NCBI GenBank assembly: GCA_029783825.1
Contig: JAREIK010010166.1
Span: 129,001-193,000, forward strand
DNA length: 64,000 nucleotides
Source: Sapria himalayana
Lineage: Eukaryota > Streptophyta > Magnoliopsida > Malpighiales > Rafflesiaceae
Direction: 5' to 3'
Part shown: positions 40,447 to 52,850 of the stretch, one piece after another
Layout of the letters: every line of letters starts with the position of its first letter
How positions within the stretch are numbered: the first letter of the stretch is position 1
Made by a program: the position numbers and the translations under genes
Notes under the pieces: generated by a model
Database searches by the model: none
What the model was told of the DNA's origin: nothing
The model's input: the letters and a program-made list of their open reading frames with translations, nothing else

Positions 40447-41483
40447 CCTTATCTATTTATTTATCTATCTGTCTATCTGCCTATCTATCTATTTGTCTAT
40501 CTGACTTTCAATCTATATATCTATCTATATATTTTTCAATCTATTTGTCCATCTATCTATCTGTCTGTCTGTCTATCTATTTGTCTAAATATCTAACTTT
40601 CTATCTATCTGTCTATCTATATATCTATTTATTTGTCTATTTGTATATTTGTCTATCTATGTATCTGTCTTTCTATCTATCTTTTTATTCTTCTATTTAT
40701 TTATTTGTCTATCTATGTATCTATCTATCTATCAATATGTCTATATTCCTATGTGTCTATTTATCTATCAGTCTATCTGGAAATCTTTTTATCTATCTAT
40801 CTATCTATATGTCTATCTATCTAGCTGACTATCTGACTATCTATCTATCTGGCTATATGGCTATCAGTCAATCTATCTTTCTATCAATATGTCAATATGT
40901 CTATTTGTCTTTATTTCTATCTATCTAATTTTTTATCTATTTATTTGTCTATCAAGCTATTTATCTATCTGTCTATATGTCTATCTATCTATCTATCTAT
41001 ATATCTGACTATCAATCAATCTATCTTTCTATATATATGTCTATCTGTCTATCAATCTATCTAAATCTCTATTTGTCTATTTAAGAATCTATCTATTTAT
41101 GTGTCTACTTGCCGACCTATCTACACGACTATCTATATATCTGTCTGTCTATATGTCTATTTGCCTATCTTTCTATCTACCTATTTATTTATCTATCTAT
41201 CTGTCAATCTGTCTATCTATCTATCTATATGTCTATCTATCTATCTATCTTTTTATTTGTCTATATGTCTATATGTCTATCTATCTATCTATCTATTTAT
41301 CTGTCTATCTATCTATCTGTCTATCTATCTATCTGTCTATCTATCTATCTCTCTATCTCTTTATCTATCTCTCTATCTCTTTATCTATCTATCTATCTAT
41401 CTATCTGTTTACCTCTCTATCTGTCTATCTGTTTATTTGTCTATCTGGCAATCTGCCTATCCTTCTATTTATCTATCTACCTA
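40447..41483. repeat. Imperfect TCTA tetranucleotide array 4
   Basis: About 1 kb of TCTA units with TGTC and TTTA variants. A CTCTCTATCTCTTTATCTAT super-unit is repeated near 41348-41390. The right edge is CTA directly followed by the E terminus. Confidence 0.95.
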
Positions 41484-42065
41484 CACTACAAGAAAAGCCC
41501 AAGGGGCCAAAGAAATTTTCCTAGCAATTTGGCCTTATTGTGTCTTTAAAATAGAATAATGATGGATTAATGACAGAAATATTCCCTAGCTTAAGTGTTC
41601 GTTACAAAATATTAACGAGAACAAAATTTTCCTAGCAAATTTTTTAACTTGGAAATTCCCTAGCTAATTTTATTTTTTCTCTTGCTAATTTTAATCATAA
41701 TTAATAATAGTAATTAAAAATTTCGACTGAATATGTACAAAAAATTCCCTAGCTAAATTAGCACTGGAAAATTCCCTAGCTATTTTTATTCCAATGTTAT
41801 TTTCACAATTTTATTTTTTTACATAAAAATTGATTACATATTTTTAAATTTGTATATTAAATTGAATAAAAATATTTACTATAAACCATTATTTATAATT
41901 TACAAAAAGTATTAGTTAATTAAATTTCTAATACAATAGTTCCATAGTTAAAACTAAAACATTACATAGGTATATATTCATTTAAAACAAAATCATCATT
42001 CTCATCATTAGCTGATGCATAAATGCTAGCCTCTCCTCATTGGGAACTCTGCTAGAACTCTGTGT
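41484..42065 (-). repeat. E left arm: inverted 3' end
   Basis: It contains the terminus, CCCTAGCTAATT/TTTCCTAGC subterminal units, and the reverse complement of the TNPA tail (around 41995-42065). It pairs with 49935-50466. Confidence 0.75.
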
Positions 42066-42274
42066 GTTATCTGTCTTTTAAAGAGCACTCATGGTGACAC
42101 CATATAAGACATCTATTTTTGTATTGCATTTGGTACTGCTCATAAAAAGTATTTTGAACTTCCTCAACAACATAATCATCAACACTAAAATCACAAATCA
42201 AAGCTACAATAATATTAACTAATAAAAGCACACTCTAAACACAAAACAAAACCAAACATACATGAACGAAAATA

Positions 42275-42480
42275 TTACTTAATTTTTAGATGTGCTTGTT
42301 GACTAGATCTAGTAGCTAAAGCATCTACAACAAGTTTATCTCCCAATTTCAAGCATTTTATCGATACCTTTTCATTTATTTTAGGGGTTGCATATACAAA
42401 ACAATATTTATCATTGAGCATTTTCCAGTCCTTTATTGATGCTTCGTCTACAAATGCAAATAGAGGCTTAGACTTTTTAC
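42275..42480 (-). pseudogene. TNPA-like exon in the E left arm
   Basis: The minus-strand peptide contains SIKDWKMLNDKYCFVYATPK and INEKVSIKCLKLGDK, then RSSQQAHLKIK. The pattern matches the Transposase_24 stretch in which a W-x-x-L motif precedes a conserved NRSK-type motif and a short SFQQ-like end, though the NRSK residues are changed. It points toward the left terminus, in agreement with the tail at 42065-41995. Upstream, the frame to 42577 is hydrophobic and is probably intron. Confidence 0.55.
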
Positions 42481-42579
42481 CGAGAAGATGATGAAATATA
42501 GTTATGAAAAATAAAAAGGTAAAACCAATCAACAAAATAACAAGCCAGAAAAAAAAATGAACCAATATACTTATCAAGA

Positions 42580-44080
42580 AATTATTTCAAATTGTTACAA
42601 ACATATCAAAATAAACTATAATAAATATTGGAACATTAAAGATTTATGTAAAGAAAATATAGTTTTCTTAGAGCTAGATTTAGCTATTACACACATGAGC
42701 GTCAATCAAATAAACCTAATATGAACAATTTGTTATCTGTAAAAAAACATCTAGCTTAAAATCACAAAAAATAGCATGTACTTAGTAATCTTATTTGGCA
42801 CAAAGAAGCCCATCAGTTCAATTTTATCAGTGACTCTTACCATGAGCTTTAGACTTTGTTTTAGGTTGCATTAGGACACTTCCTAATTAAATCCTTTGCA
42901 ATAGCTAATAGCCATCAAGTATTTTTCACATCCAAATATACAAACTACTCTCCACAAATACCAACACTCATTTTGTGATTAACATCCAAATCTTCAAATT
43001 GTCTGAGTGGCAAAATACAAGGATATCAAGCCTGCATACCTAGTGTGCAACATCAACATCCACACAATGTGAATGCATTATATCACACATGATTGAAGTA
43101 TGTATACGAATCAGTGCATATAATCAATCCAAGCATACCATGGTGATTCATGATTTTGGTACTTGTAATGATTTACCACAAACATCCAGATTAATACTTT
43201 GTGCATGAGTAGGATCTTCACCCATTTTTATAATTCTGGTAACAACTTGACTTTACATGATGTCATATAGACACAAATATCTACTATATAATTTATATAG
43301 AAAATGTAATATATGGTATCTCAATTTTATTACTAGAACTAGTAAGCCAAGTCTTATGAGAGAATATATAATAGCTAGGCAAAAGATGAATTTGGAAAAA
43401 TAAACACCAGAATCAAAACACACTTTTGCATTAAGATAAACGATGAGGAGTAATGGTAGAAAGCGTTTCTCAAATCAATAAAAATCTCATGGCTGAAGGA
43501 AATCTCTCTTACTCGACTATTAGGTTATGATGTATCTATGTCGGAGAGAGAAGCGGAGGCACTTGATGCTAGTCAGAGTTGTCTTGCTCTAGACAACTAG
43601 GTAGTGTTTTTGTAGTTTTAAATTCTCAAAATGTTTAATTTTTCATTATCAAAACATTAATTAAACTATAAATATAAAAAAACATAAAGACTCAACTTTT
43701 TTTTAATTATCAAATTATTTTCAACTAGTTCATGTGCGTGTAGCAAGGGACACATGAAAAAAACACCTTACAATTTTTACTTATTAAATTAATTAAACAA
43801 TAAATATATAAACAACTTCAAAAATAGATGTTTGCCATTCCAACAAGAACAAAATCAAATGGCTACAAAATTTGCAAACTTCATATAGCAAGGCACACAT
43901 GAAAAAATTATTGTTCTTCAAGCCACTCTCCTAAAAGTTATAAACACTCTTTATGTTTATATATATATATATCATCTATCATCTACTTCTAAACTTGTTA
44001 AATCACATTATAATCACTCATCTCAAATATATATAAATATATCAATTAGTATAGAAGATCGTGGAAAAAATTAAATAGCT
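42580..44080. other. Interior of E without a recognised gene
   Basis: The sequence is mixed and somewhat less AT-rich at 43480-43620. No family match or terminal repeat is seen. Confidence 0.45.
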
Positions 44081-44265
44081 GATAAAATGGGTCTAACCAG
44101 CAAAATTATGGAGCTTCTAATGATAGTTTTGGAAGATAACTTTTATTGTTTGATATTCTGCAAACGAATACATCATAATTTGAAAAATAAGATTGTGTTT
44201 AACAAGAACATTTTGAAAGTTGTAAACAAAGTATTTTTGAAGTATAGGAGCATGAAGATCAGGGT

Positions 44266-44520
44266 TCACTTCAGAAGACCTTCCATTATCCAAATGGTCC
44301 AGATCAATAACTCAATGGCATTAGGAACATCAAAGAACTCATCAAAGACATCATTAAGAGAGACTAAGTTGGTGAATTCCAGAGTTGATTTTTCTACCTC
44401 ACCATCAGCACCACTTCCAGGATCTTCAACTTTCATAGCATTAATTTTAATTTCAAGCAAGGAGACATTTTTTTGCATATTTTCAAATGAAAATTTAGAA
44501 TGATAGTTCCCTGACTTTGC
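44266..44520 (-). pseudogene. Exon-like fragment, unidentified
   Basis: A minus-strand open stretch reads LLEIKINAMKVEDPGSGADG and continues EVEKSTLEFTNLVSLNDVFD before EFFDVPNAIELLIWTIWIME. The composition is protein-like and unlike the surrounding AT-rich DNA. The family is not recognised. It may be a captured host exon. Confidence 0.35.
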
Positions 44521-46439
44521 CCCAAAAACTCTCTCAATGCTGAAAATGGCAGTATTTAATCAAAAAAGCAATGTGTGAGTGCAGAGAAATGAGCCATTTT
44601 TGCTACCTGCAACACTTTCAAGCATACAAATAGTTATTAAACATGCTGGTGATGGACGAAAAAATAGTTTCCATAATCTCTAAATTAAAATCTCAATGAG
44701 TCCTATTTCATTAAAGTTAGATACATTCTAATACATTAATAGAATCTATCACAATAGGCAACGAATGATTAGAAAAATGGTAGCTTGTATAAGCTCTTCT
44801 AATGCTTCCTCATGCCTATTTACTCTTTAGGTTGTGTTTGATTGGATAGAATTGAATAGGGATATGATTTGATTATATTAAAAGAAAGTAGAATTAATAA
44901 TCTCATTTCAGATTTAAATATCAATGAATTAGCATGGAATATACTTAGACATAAAGATTTAGCACACTTATTTTACACATTTATAAGACAATCACTATAA
45001 ATGAGAGATTTCCTAAGAATTTATAGTAATTTATAAGTAGCTCCAATTAAATTGATATATTTTCATATCCAATTTTCAAATTCTTGTGGAATTAAAATAA
45101 TGGATGAATATGTTCTTCCATTTGGTCTTCAATTTCATGACTTATTCAAATGTTCAAATAGATATATTTTTCTATCTAATAAGATATAACATCTTTATGT
45201 GATGACAAAAATTTGTCAAAACTCTAAGAACAATAAGTCTCAAATTCAAGATTTATCATGCACGATCTTTTCAATCTTTCGAGGTAAGACTATCAAGATA
45301 AGATATTGGTACAATTTATTTTCTTATCTAGCCTTCATATTTAAAATTCTTCCATATATTAGGATAAGATAAGATAGATATGAAGATCACATTCACACTC
45401 AACTACACAAGGTGCTCGCTTTTACAAGATTTATAAAAAAAAGATAAATATCTTGATTAATTTTACTCAGTAACTTTGAAGAGACTGTGTTAGAATAGAC
45501 TATGTAATATAAAAATTATTCAAGGGATCAATCATCTTAATATATTTTTCTCTTATAAAAAAATTTAACTTCAATGTTATTATGAAAACCAATATTAGTA
45601 TTTATATAATTACACAACACATTTGTAAAAGATAAAATAAGCAATGAAAATAATATACCAAAATACCTATATGCAACCCATCATCCTTCTAATCCTACCA
45701 CCCAAAGATTAATAAATATTAGTTTAAGCTAACATCCTATGTAGAGTCAGTCATCTTTATATCATAGTTCATTAGCATTTTCTTGTGAATTAAGGTAAAG
45801 TAAAACATTAGGTTGAGATTGCTCTAAACAAACAACATTTAGAGCTAAAGTTACAAAAAAGGGTAGCCTACATTACTTTTAAGGCCTACTCTAATGTAGC
45901 CCTATTGTGGAGCACATTTCTTGTGAATCACCGAATGATATAAAATAACTACCAAGACAACCAAAATAGAGATATCAATATCACAAAATAAATGTTAAAA
46001 ATTTCCATGAAAAATCAAATTTTTATTTATGCATTACTATACCATCAATTCCATCTCTTCCCTTCGCCAATATTTCCGCATCAATAGATCTCTTGATTTT
46101 ATACTCCTACAACTGGAGGGTCTAGTTAATTAACTAATGCAAATCACACTTTATACAAACCAAACTTGAGATTAAGAAAACCCAAAAACATATACACATA
46201 GTACATTATGGTTTGAGTTATAGCTAAAATAACAAATTAAATGCAAACTAAAAGACCACTTAGCAAATTAGTTAAATTCAACCAAAAGGTTAATTAACAC
46301 ATTTAAAGAATGTTTGGTAAATTACTTGAATTAATAAATAAAAAAAATATTTTTATTTATTATCATTATAACTTATGAATGTAATATACTAAGTTAATAA
46401 CTCTATAAATTTTATGGTGATTCTATCAAGCAAAATTAT

Positions 46440-46610
46440 GTTGGTAGAGATATAGCTTATTTTTTTAACTCCACAACTCATCAAGCAACAATTGTTCATC
46501 TTACCAGGGAAGCCATTCATTGTACAACCGCTTGTGAATAATATCAGTGTGCCCATCAAGCCCTTCAACCATGCTGGCCTATGTAGAAATAGAAGGCCCA
46601 TCTACTGAAA
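46440..46610 (-). pseudogene. Exon-like fragment, unidentified
   Basis: One minus-strand frame reads MVEGLDGHTDIIHKRLYNEW followed by LPW, a stop, and DEQLLLDELW. A single lesion interrupts an otherwise protein-like stretch. No family is recognised. Confidence 0.35.
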
Positions 46611-46849
46611 GATATAGATTAGTTTTCTATCAAGAGTTAAGAAAATTTTGGAAGACAAGAACATTATACAAAAGAAACCTTACCCATATCTTGAAGAACC
46701 TAAAGAAATGAGAGTTTGGAAATGGATTCGCAAGTCCCATCAAAAACACCAACAACCATTATAGAATGATCATCTCAATGCTGAAAGCAAAATTTCTCGC
46801 TTTGAAAATGAGCAAACAAGCTACAAGCCACAGTTCTCAGAACTTAAAC

Positions 46850-47100
46850 TTACTCTGCCATGACTGCCACAATCCTTTGCTTCCATGAAAAGCAACCCTA
46901 TAATATTTGGTGCTAATACTTAGCATAAATTAAATTCACAGCCACATTTAAAACACTAAGGAGTTTAAAAAGGCTAGATATTACCATTCTGACAACCAAA
47001 TATTTTCCAATGAGAGGGTGCAATCACATCGAATGTCATTGCATCTGTGTGAAATCTCGTGAAACATTTTATAGATCTTTTATGGATGAAGAAGACCTGT
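46850..47100 (-). pseudogene. Two exon-like fragments, unidentified
   Basis: The first minus-strand stretch (about 47100-46990) follows a possible acceptor (ATACAG) and contains IKCFTRFHTDAMTFDVIAPS and HWKIFGCQ. The second (about 46905-46855) reads RVAFHGSKGLWQSWQ and ends near a GT donor. Order and strand agree with the other fragments at 44.3 and 46.5 kb, as if several exons of one host gene had been taken with introns. Not identified. Confidence 0.35.
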
Positions 47101-47649
47101 ATAGCATAATAATGATTCATACCTTAAGTCGATCATGATGATTTAAAGTATAGCATGAAAATGAAGAATACCTGTAAATAGAAGATGAGGATGAGAATCA
47201 TCAAATAGCAAAAAACATCAAGGAGTTTGGAGAGAGATGAATCAGTACTCGCATGTGCTTATTTTGTATTAACAGTTACTCTGCCATTTTGACACGGATG
47301 CACGAGTCTATTATTGTGCTTTTAACTGGTTCCTAATATGATGCTTTGATTAGCCATGTTGACGAAAAAAAATGCAACCAAAACTATGAAGCCATGAATC
47401 GAAAAGAAGACAACTAATTTCTGTAAAATTTATAATCACAAACTGCCATGAAGATCTAAGCATTTAACAAGCATAACTACCACATTTTTTTGAAATGGGT
47501 ATTGACTTGATACACTTGAGATTATTCATTCGCAAAGATAAGAAAAATTGTTTAAGTGCTTGAATGTCTTGCCCTAGCATTTTTATATTTCAAGAAAACT
47601 CAAATAAAAAAATGTATGTAAATATATAGAAAAAAAAGAGAAAATTAAA

Positions 47650-48905
47650 AAGCAAAATAAAATTATAATAATTTATTAATTTAAATTAAAAAAATTAAAT
47701 ACATTTTTATTTAACCATAAATGATATTATTTCACTGATAAAAAAATTTATGGTTAATAGGTAATGAAATTTTAATGGTTATTTTTTGTAATATTATTTA
47801 TTAATTAATGAAATTAATTTTAGAAATAAAAAAATTTATTAATCTCTATAAAAATGAAGAAGAAAAAATATTACTAATAACCTTGAAAACTAATAATTGG
47901 TAATCAAATTTTTATATTATTTCATTAATTTAAAAAACATATTTATAATATAACCATAAATAAATTGTAAAAATGTATAACTATACAAAAATTATAACAT
48001 TTCATTTTATTTTATTTATGGATAAATTTTTAATATTATTTCATAAATAAAAAAATAATATGAGATTATAAAAAAGTATTTCATATATATATATATATAT
48101 ATGGTAATCAATTTTTAAGAATTCATATTATTTTTTTTGAATATAATATGATATAATTTTAAAGGCATAAAATTTTATATTATTTGATTTAATTTATAAT
48201 TTATAAAATTCCAAATATTACTTAAAGTGAGAAAATCATTAAAAAAAGTTATATTTATTATTTTAATAAAAATGGAATATTAAAAGCTAATAGTAAAAAT
48301 CCTACTCAATTCTTTAATTCTTATAAATTTCAGTAGGGTCAAAAAATAAAACTTGATTTCAAATCAACTTAGGGGAAATTTAATTTTTTTAGAACAAAAA
48401 AATATCATTAGTAATATTTTAAATAACTCTTTCTAAACCCTTAAAACACTTGAAGTGTTCTATTAATTACCACACAAGATATTATTTTTAAATCAACAAT
48501 TTTTTTGTTTAATTAAAATATCTATGTATTTATCTTTAAGTTTCAATTTATTTTTTTAAATTTTATGAAAATTTGCAATTTTTTTTATAATTCAAAAATT
48601 TCAAATCTTTTAGTAATTATTTTTTTAAAAGTTTCCTATAATCATAAAAATATTTTTTTAACTTTAAATAATATGAATATTTACTTGTTTATTCATTAAT
48701 TGAAATATTTTTGTAAATATATTTTATTTTATCGTCAATTAATTATTTAGCTTTTTATTAGTAGAAATTTATATATATTCATTATTATTAAAATATCTTT
48801 AAAAATGATTTTAATTATAAAATTAATTATTTAATGTTTTTTATTACAAATTTTTAAATTTCATAATTAACATGACTTTATTAACATAATGAAGCATTAT
48901 ATTTT
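47650..48905 (-). repeat. Reverse-complement copy of the B-type 5' internal region
   Basis: 48180-48905 is the reverse complement of the kind seen at 15180-16030 in B1 and 28240-28900 in B2. 47690-48082 matches B2 30420-30560 and part of B1 19620-19960. It lacks the outermost 5' terminus. An uninterrupted (AT)n tract at 48083-48102 marks the site where B2 has TRM9. Confidence 0.7.
48083..48102. repeat. (AT)10 tract: apparent empty site for the TRM9 segment
   Basis: On the reverse strand the sequence after the tract (GAAATACTTTTTTATAATC) matches B2 right after its (TA)n(TG)n tract, and the sequence before it resembles B2 up to 28990. Confidence 0.65.
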
Positions 48906-48929
48906 TTTAAATCTATGATAACTGCTAGG

Positions 48930-49290
48930 TTAATGCACAATGCTAAAATGTCTTCTTTCTACTTATCGAAAAATTGTAGCTGCTAATTATTGTTTGGACC
49001 ATTTTACATCTTTTTTAGATGACTCTACTTTCAAGAATACATCACAGAAACTTATACAATTCATTGGATATTGTCAAGATGGAGGCTGTATGTTGTTTAT
49101 GAGTTCATGCCCAATGGAACATTGAAGGAGCATATTTATAGTAACTCATATCGTATATATAGTTCAATCGATATCAACTGAGGCAGTCATTAATGCATGT
49201 AACATTGATCGACCAGTCACCAATATAAAAATTATCAATTGGATCATGTGGCTCGATATTGCAGAAGATGCTGCAAAAGTGTTTTTTAAA
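48930..49290 (+). pseudogene. LRR receptor-like kinase fragment (host cargo)
   Basis: Read across frame shifts, the plus strand gives kinase-domain landmarks of the plant LRR-RLK type (At1g67720-like). They are SRIHHRN and LIQFIGYCQDGG (about 49030-49085), then YVVYEFMPNGTLKEHIY (about 49091-49140), then INWIMWLDIAEDAAK (about 49234-49279). They correspond to subdomains III/IV to VIa, ending before the HRD catalytic loop. Gaps between the pieces fit decayed introns or deletions. The fragment lacks the ATP-binding start and the catalytic loop, so it has no kinase function. Confidence 0.75.
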
Positions 49291-49299
49291 GTTCTTATT

Positions 49300-49650
49300 A
49301 GTGTTTGATTTATTTTGCAAGCATATGCTATTAATGGGTGCATGGTCCAATGGGTAGAGATGCCATGAGATGTGGGTCCTGTAGCCAGTAGCGTGGGGCA
49401 TAACTACCTATAAGTGCATAGTGTGTGTGTGGTCTAGTGAACGTGCATGTGTGCTTGATGTACGGACGTGCACCGTGTGTATGTTTGATGTAGCATGGTG
49501 TAGTGTGTGCCACAATTGGGGTGTGTTCATTTCATTCTTTTTTATATGTATCAAAGAACGTGATTTTCTAAGTAGAATCAAGTGAGTAAAAACCTATATA
49601 GTTGTTACTGAAAGTGGCCACTACTTTTGCTGGTTCAATAACTATTTGAC
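49300..49650. other. GC-richer unique segment with GTGTGTATG-like words
   Basis: The stretch 49340-49520 is rich in GTGCATGTGTG-like words and less AT-rich than its neighbours. It could be an intron or flank carried with the kinase fragment. No gene is supported. Confidence 0.4.
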
Positions 49651-49739
49651 TACTATAGTGAATGTTACAAGTTAAGTGGGTAATGAAAAATATAATATTT
49701 AAATTATTTATACATAGCACGATTTTTTTATATTTTATT

Positions 49740-50040
49740 TTATCACGGGAACTCTTGGAGAAACATATAACAACTGCTTCTAAACCAATTGAGGGTTTTC
49801 ATGGACCTTTAGAAAACTCGTTTGAAGGAAGAAGTGTAGGAAATGAAAGAAGTGAATGATGTGATGAAAGAAATAAAGAATGCAATGCAATAGCATATGA
49901 CCTATATGGAGTCATAGTTAGTGGCATTGGCGAGACAGATAGCACAACGAGTTCCAGTAGAGTACCCATGTAAGAGAGCCTAGTACAAATGAACCATCTA
50001 ATGATGAGGATGATGATATAGTTTTAAATGAATATATACC
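49740..50040 (+). pseudogene. TNPA-like C-terminal exon in the E right arm
   Basis: It aligns with 39170-39740 in B2. ELLEKHITTASKPIEGFHG is followed by a shortened coiled-coil stretch (MKEVNDVMKEIKNAMQ) and a tail encoding SQLVALARQIAQRVPVEYP. A stop and frame shifts are present. It points toward the right terminus. Confidence 0.7.
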
Positions 50041-50466
50041 TATGTTTTGTTAATTAAAATAATGGTTTATGGTATATGTTGTTTTTAAATTTAAAATAAA
50101 AATTTTAAAATATCTAATCAAATTTTGGTAAAAAATAAAATCGTCATAATAGTTTTGGAATGAAAATAGCTAGGAATTTTTCCCTCGCTAATTTAGCTAG
50201 GGAATTTTATCTATATATATTCAGTTGAAAAATATTAATTACTACTCTTAATTATGATCAAAATTAGCAAGAGAAAAAAATATAATTAGCTAGGGAATTT
50301 TCATCGTTCAAAAATTTGCTACAGAATTTTTTTTTCATAAAAATTTTCCAATAAGCACTTTAGCACGAGATAATTTCCATCATAAATACTTCATTATTCT
50401 ATTTAGTGACAAACTAAGCCCAAATAGCTAGAGAACTTTTTTATCCACTTGGGCTTTTTTGTAGTG
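50041..50466 (+). repeat. E right arm: 3' subterminal repeats and terminus
   Basis: It contains TAGCTAGGGAATTTT-type units at 50190 and 50285 and ends TTTTTTGTAGTG at 50466. It pairs with 41484-42065. Confidence 0.75.
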
Positions 50467-51361
50467 ATAGACCAATAAACATATAGACATACAGATAGAT
50501 AGACAGATAGATATATATAAAAATAGATAGACAACCCATTAGATAGATAGATAGATATATAGATAGATAAACACATATTCAGGCAGGCAGACAATGAGGC
50601 AGACATACAGATACATGGAAATATAGATAGATTGAAAAATAAACAAACAGAGAGACAAATAGACAGATAGACAGAAAGATAGGCAATTTGATATACAAAT
50701 TGATAGATAGATTTATAGATAGAATGAGTGATTGATAGACATATTGATAGATAGATAGATAGATAAATTGATAGACCAATAGTTAGATAGATAAATAGAT
50801 AGACATATAGATAGACAATATATAAACAAATAGATAGACAAATATATTAGATAGAGATATATAGACAGACAGATAGATAGATAGACAAATAAAAAGACAA
50901 ATTGATAGACAGAAATATAGATAGATAAATTGATAGACATATTGATAGATGATTTGATTGATAGACAGATAGTAGATAGACAATAGATAGATACACACAT
51001 AGATAGATAGATTAATTGATTATTAGATAGATAGATAGATAGAATATATAGATAGATATATAGATAGATAGATAGACAAATAGATAGATAGATAAATTGA
51101 TTGATAAATAGATAAATAGATAGATATATAGATAGATAATTGATTGTTTGATAGACAGATAAATAGACAAAAAGATAAACAGGAAGAAAGATAATATATA
51201 GATAGATTGATAAACATTAGGTAGACAAATAGATAGATAAATAGATATACAAATAAATTGATAGATAGATAAATAGATAGACATATAGATAGATAATAGA
51301 TAGACAGATAGATAGATTGATAAAAATATAGATAGATAGATAGACAGATAGATAGATAGAA

Positions 51362-51400
<39 letters not shown>

Positions 51401-51425
51401 TAGATACATAGATAGATATAGCGGT
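50467..51425. repeat. TAGA tetranucleotide array 5 (opposite orientation to array 4)
   Basis: About 950 bp of TAGA units with variants and a (TA)n tract at 51364-51392. It follows the right terminus of E directly. Its strand is opposite to array 4, so the arrays on the two sides of E mirror each other. Confidence 0.95.
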
Positions 51426-51454
51426 GTAACCAAACAAAATAATTCATGATTCAT

Positions 51455-51690
51455 TCGGAGCTCGGCTCGGTAAAAGCTCGTTTGAATTTGTTTCTTAAGT
51501 TAAATGAGCCGAGCACAAACTCCATTTTGGCTAGTAAGTTAAACGAGTTGAACCCAAGCTTCCTTAAGTTTGGCTTGCAAAAGTTTGTGAATAGGCTCAA
51601 TTACTAGCTCATGAACATGCTCACGAACAGGCTCGCAATATGTCCGTGAACAGGCTCGTGAATAGGCTCACGAAAAGTTTGACACATGTT
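51455..51690. repeat. Short GC-richer repeat with AGGCTCGTGAA-like units
   Basis: GAGCTCGGCTCGG and GAGCCGAGC form an inverted pair near 51459-51515. After it, units such as CACGAACAGGCTCG, GTGAACAGGCTCG and GTGAATAGGCTCA repeat. Similar GAGCTCG-rich repeats occur at hAT-like element ends in plants. The assignment here is tentative. Confidence 0.45.
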
Positions 51691-52024
51691 CAATCACTTC
51701 GATGTTCTGACTTCCAAATTTCTGGTCTTTTCTTCCCCATCCCCATTAAAAAACCTTAAAGACCATATTAGATATTACTCTGTCTGCTCTCCCATTCTCT
51801 ACCACTGCCCGACACCCGCCATGCCGCACTCTCCCTTGTTCTCTCCTTGTTTTCCTTTCTTCCATTATTAATTTGCTGTCTTTATGGCCAATCTCTTTAC
51901 AACTTATAGCTTTGGTGTTGTTCTCTATGTCTTGGTCTCTACAATCGGAAAGTTGAAATATTGTTGGAAATGGCATTGCTCCATCTCTCACTAACTTCTA
52001 CAAATCAAAGAATCGAGTGCAAGG
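51690..52024. other. Unique spacer before element D
   Basis: The sequence is mixed, with a CCCATTCTCTACCACTGCCC phrase. Short open frames on both strands have no family match. Confidence 0.4.
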
Positions 52025-52027
52025 CTA
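52025..52027. other. CTA target-site duplication, left copy of D
   Basis: The trinucleotide CTA directly precedes the terminus. The same trinucleotide follows the right terminus at 63990-63992. A 3-bp duplication is the hallmark of CACTA insertion. Confidence 0.85.
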
Positions 52028-52525
52028 CACTACAAGAATTTGACAGTTTACCTACTGAATTTACCTACTACCGCAATTTTGTAGGTAAAAATAGGGATTT
52101 ACCGACAAATTACCTACAAATTCTTGGGAAATATGTTTTCAACAATTTACGTACAGAATACCTACCATTTACCTACTAATATTTACCTACAAAACTATTT
52201 AGTCGGTAAATATGGCGCCAATTTTAGGCGCAAGATATTTGCGACAACTTACCTACAATTTACCTACTAATATTTACCTACAATACTATTTAGTCGGTAA
52301 ATATAGCCCCAATTTTTTATGCAAGATATTACCGACAATGTACATACAATTTACCTATTATATTTATGATTCCATAATTACCTACTGAATTTGTTGTAGG
52401 TAAATTTAAAAATATATTTTTTTATTTCTCATTAGTTTACCTACTGTCTTGTTTTGTAGGTAAATATACATATTTTTAAATTATTTTTGTTAAGTAGTTA
52501 CCTACTAAAGTTTTTGTAGGTAAAA
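52028..52525 (+). repeat. D left subterminal repeats (TTACCTAC units)
   Basis: Many copies of TTACCTAC/GTAGGTAA and TTACCGAC variants occur in both orientations, often around ATATTT. They are probable TNPA binding sites by analogy with Spm. Confidence 0.85.
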
Positions 52526-52529
52526 TGAA

Positions 52530-52850
52530 ATATTTAAAGAAAACAATAATAAAATTATTTTTATAAATAATTTACATTTACTCATATTAATTTAGTAAAT
52601 AAAAAAAATTTAAAATCAATTAATTATTTTAGTAAAATGATTCAGACTCATTTGATATATTTTTTCATATTATATAAAATTCATATAATTTAAAAAATCA
52701 TTAAATTTTATTAATTAGAGTCTTAAAAAATCATTTGATATTTTTTTTGTTTCGGGCTGTTTTTCCTATGGGAAATTACTCACTTCTCTTTCTAAGACCA
52801 TCAATTACGTGTATTTGTCCAATAAGAAGGGGGCTAGCAACACTTACTAC
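52530..52850. other. AT-rich spacer in D
   Basis: Nothing recognised. It ends with CTTACTAC, the left target duplication of the MITE. Confidence 0.5.

Larger units (their letters stand above)
41484..50466. mobile_element. Composite CACTA element E with two inverted 3' ends
   Basis: The left end CACTACAAGAAAAGCCCAAG and the right end (ending CTTGGGCTTTTTTGTAGTG) are inverted repeats, and similarity continues inward for roughly 550 bp. Both arms carry the 3' end of a TNPA-like gene, pointing outward. The interior holds exon-like host fragments on the minus strand (44.2-47.1 kb), a reverse-complement copy of the B-type 5' region (47.65-48.9 kb) and a receptor-kinase fragment (48.9-49.3 kb). The flanking trinucleotides differ (CTA left, ATA right), so fusion of a minus-strand element with the 3' part of another is as likely as one fold-back element. 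Confidence 0.65.

Noticed and set aside
40545..41559. YLSI-rich frames in array 4
   Set aside because: Same tetranucleotide artefact.
49340..49520. Short minus-strand frames in the GTGTG-rich segment
   Set aside because: Low-complexity composition, no start context and no family resemblance.
41484..50466. E as a simple complete CACTA element
   Set aside because: The flanking trinucleotides differ (CTA and ATA) and both ends are of the 3' type, so a composite is at least as likely.
50403..51454. Minus-strand YLSI-rich frames in array 5
   Set aside because: Same artefact on the opposite strand.
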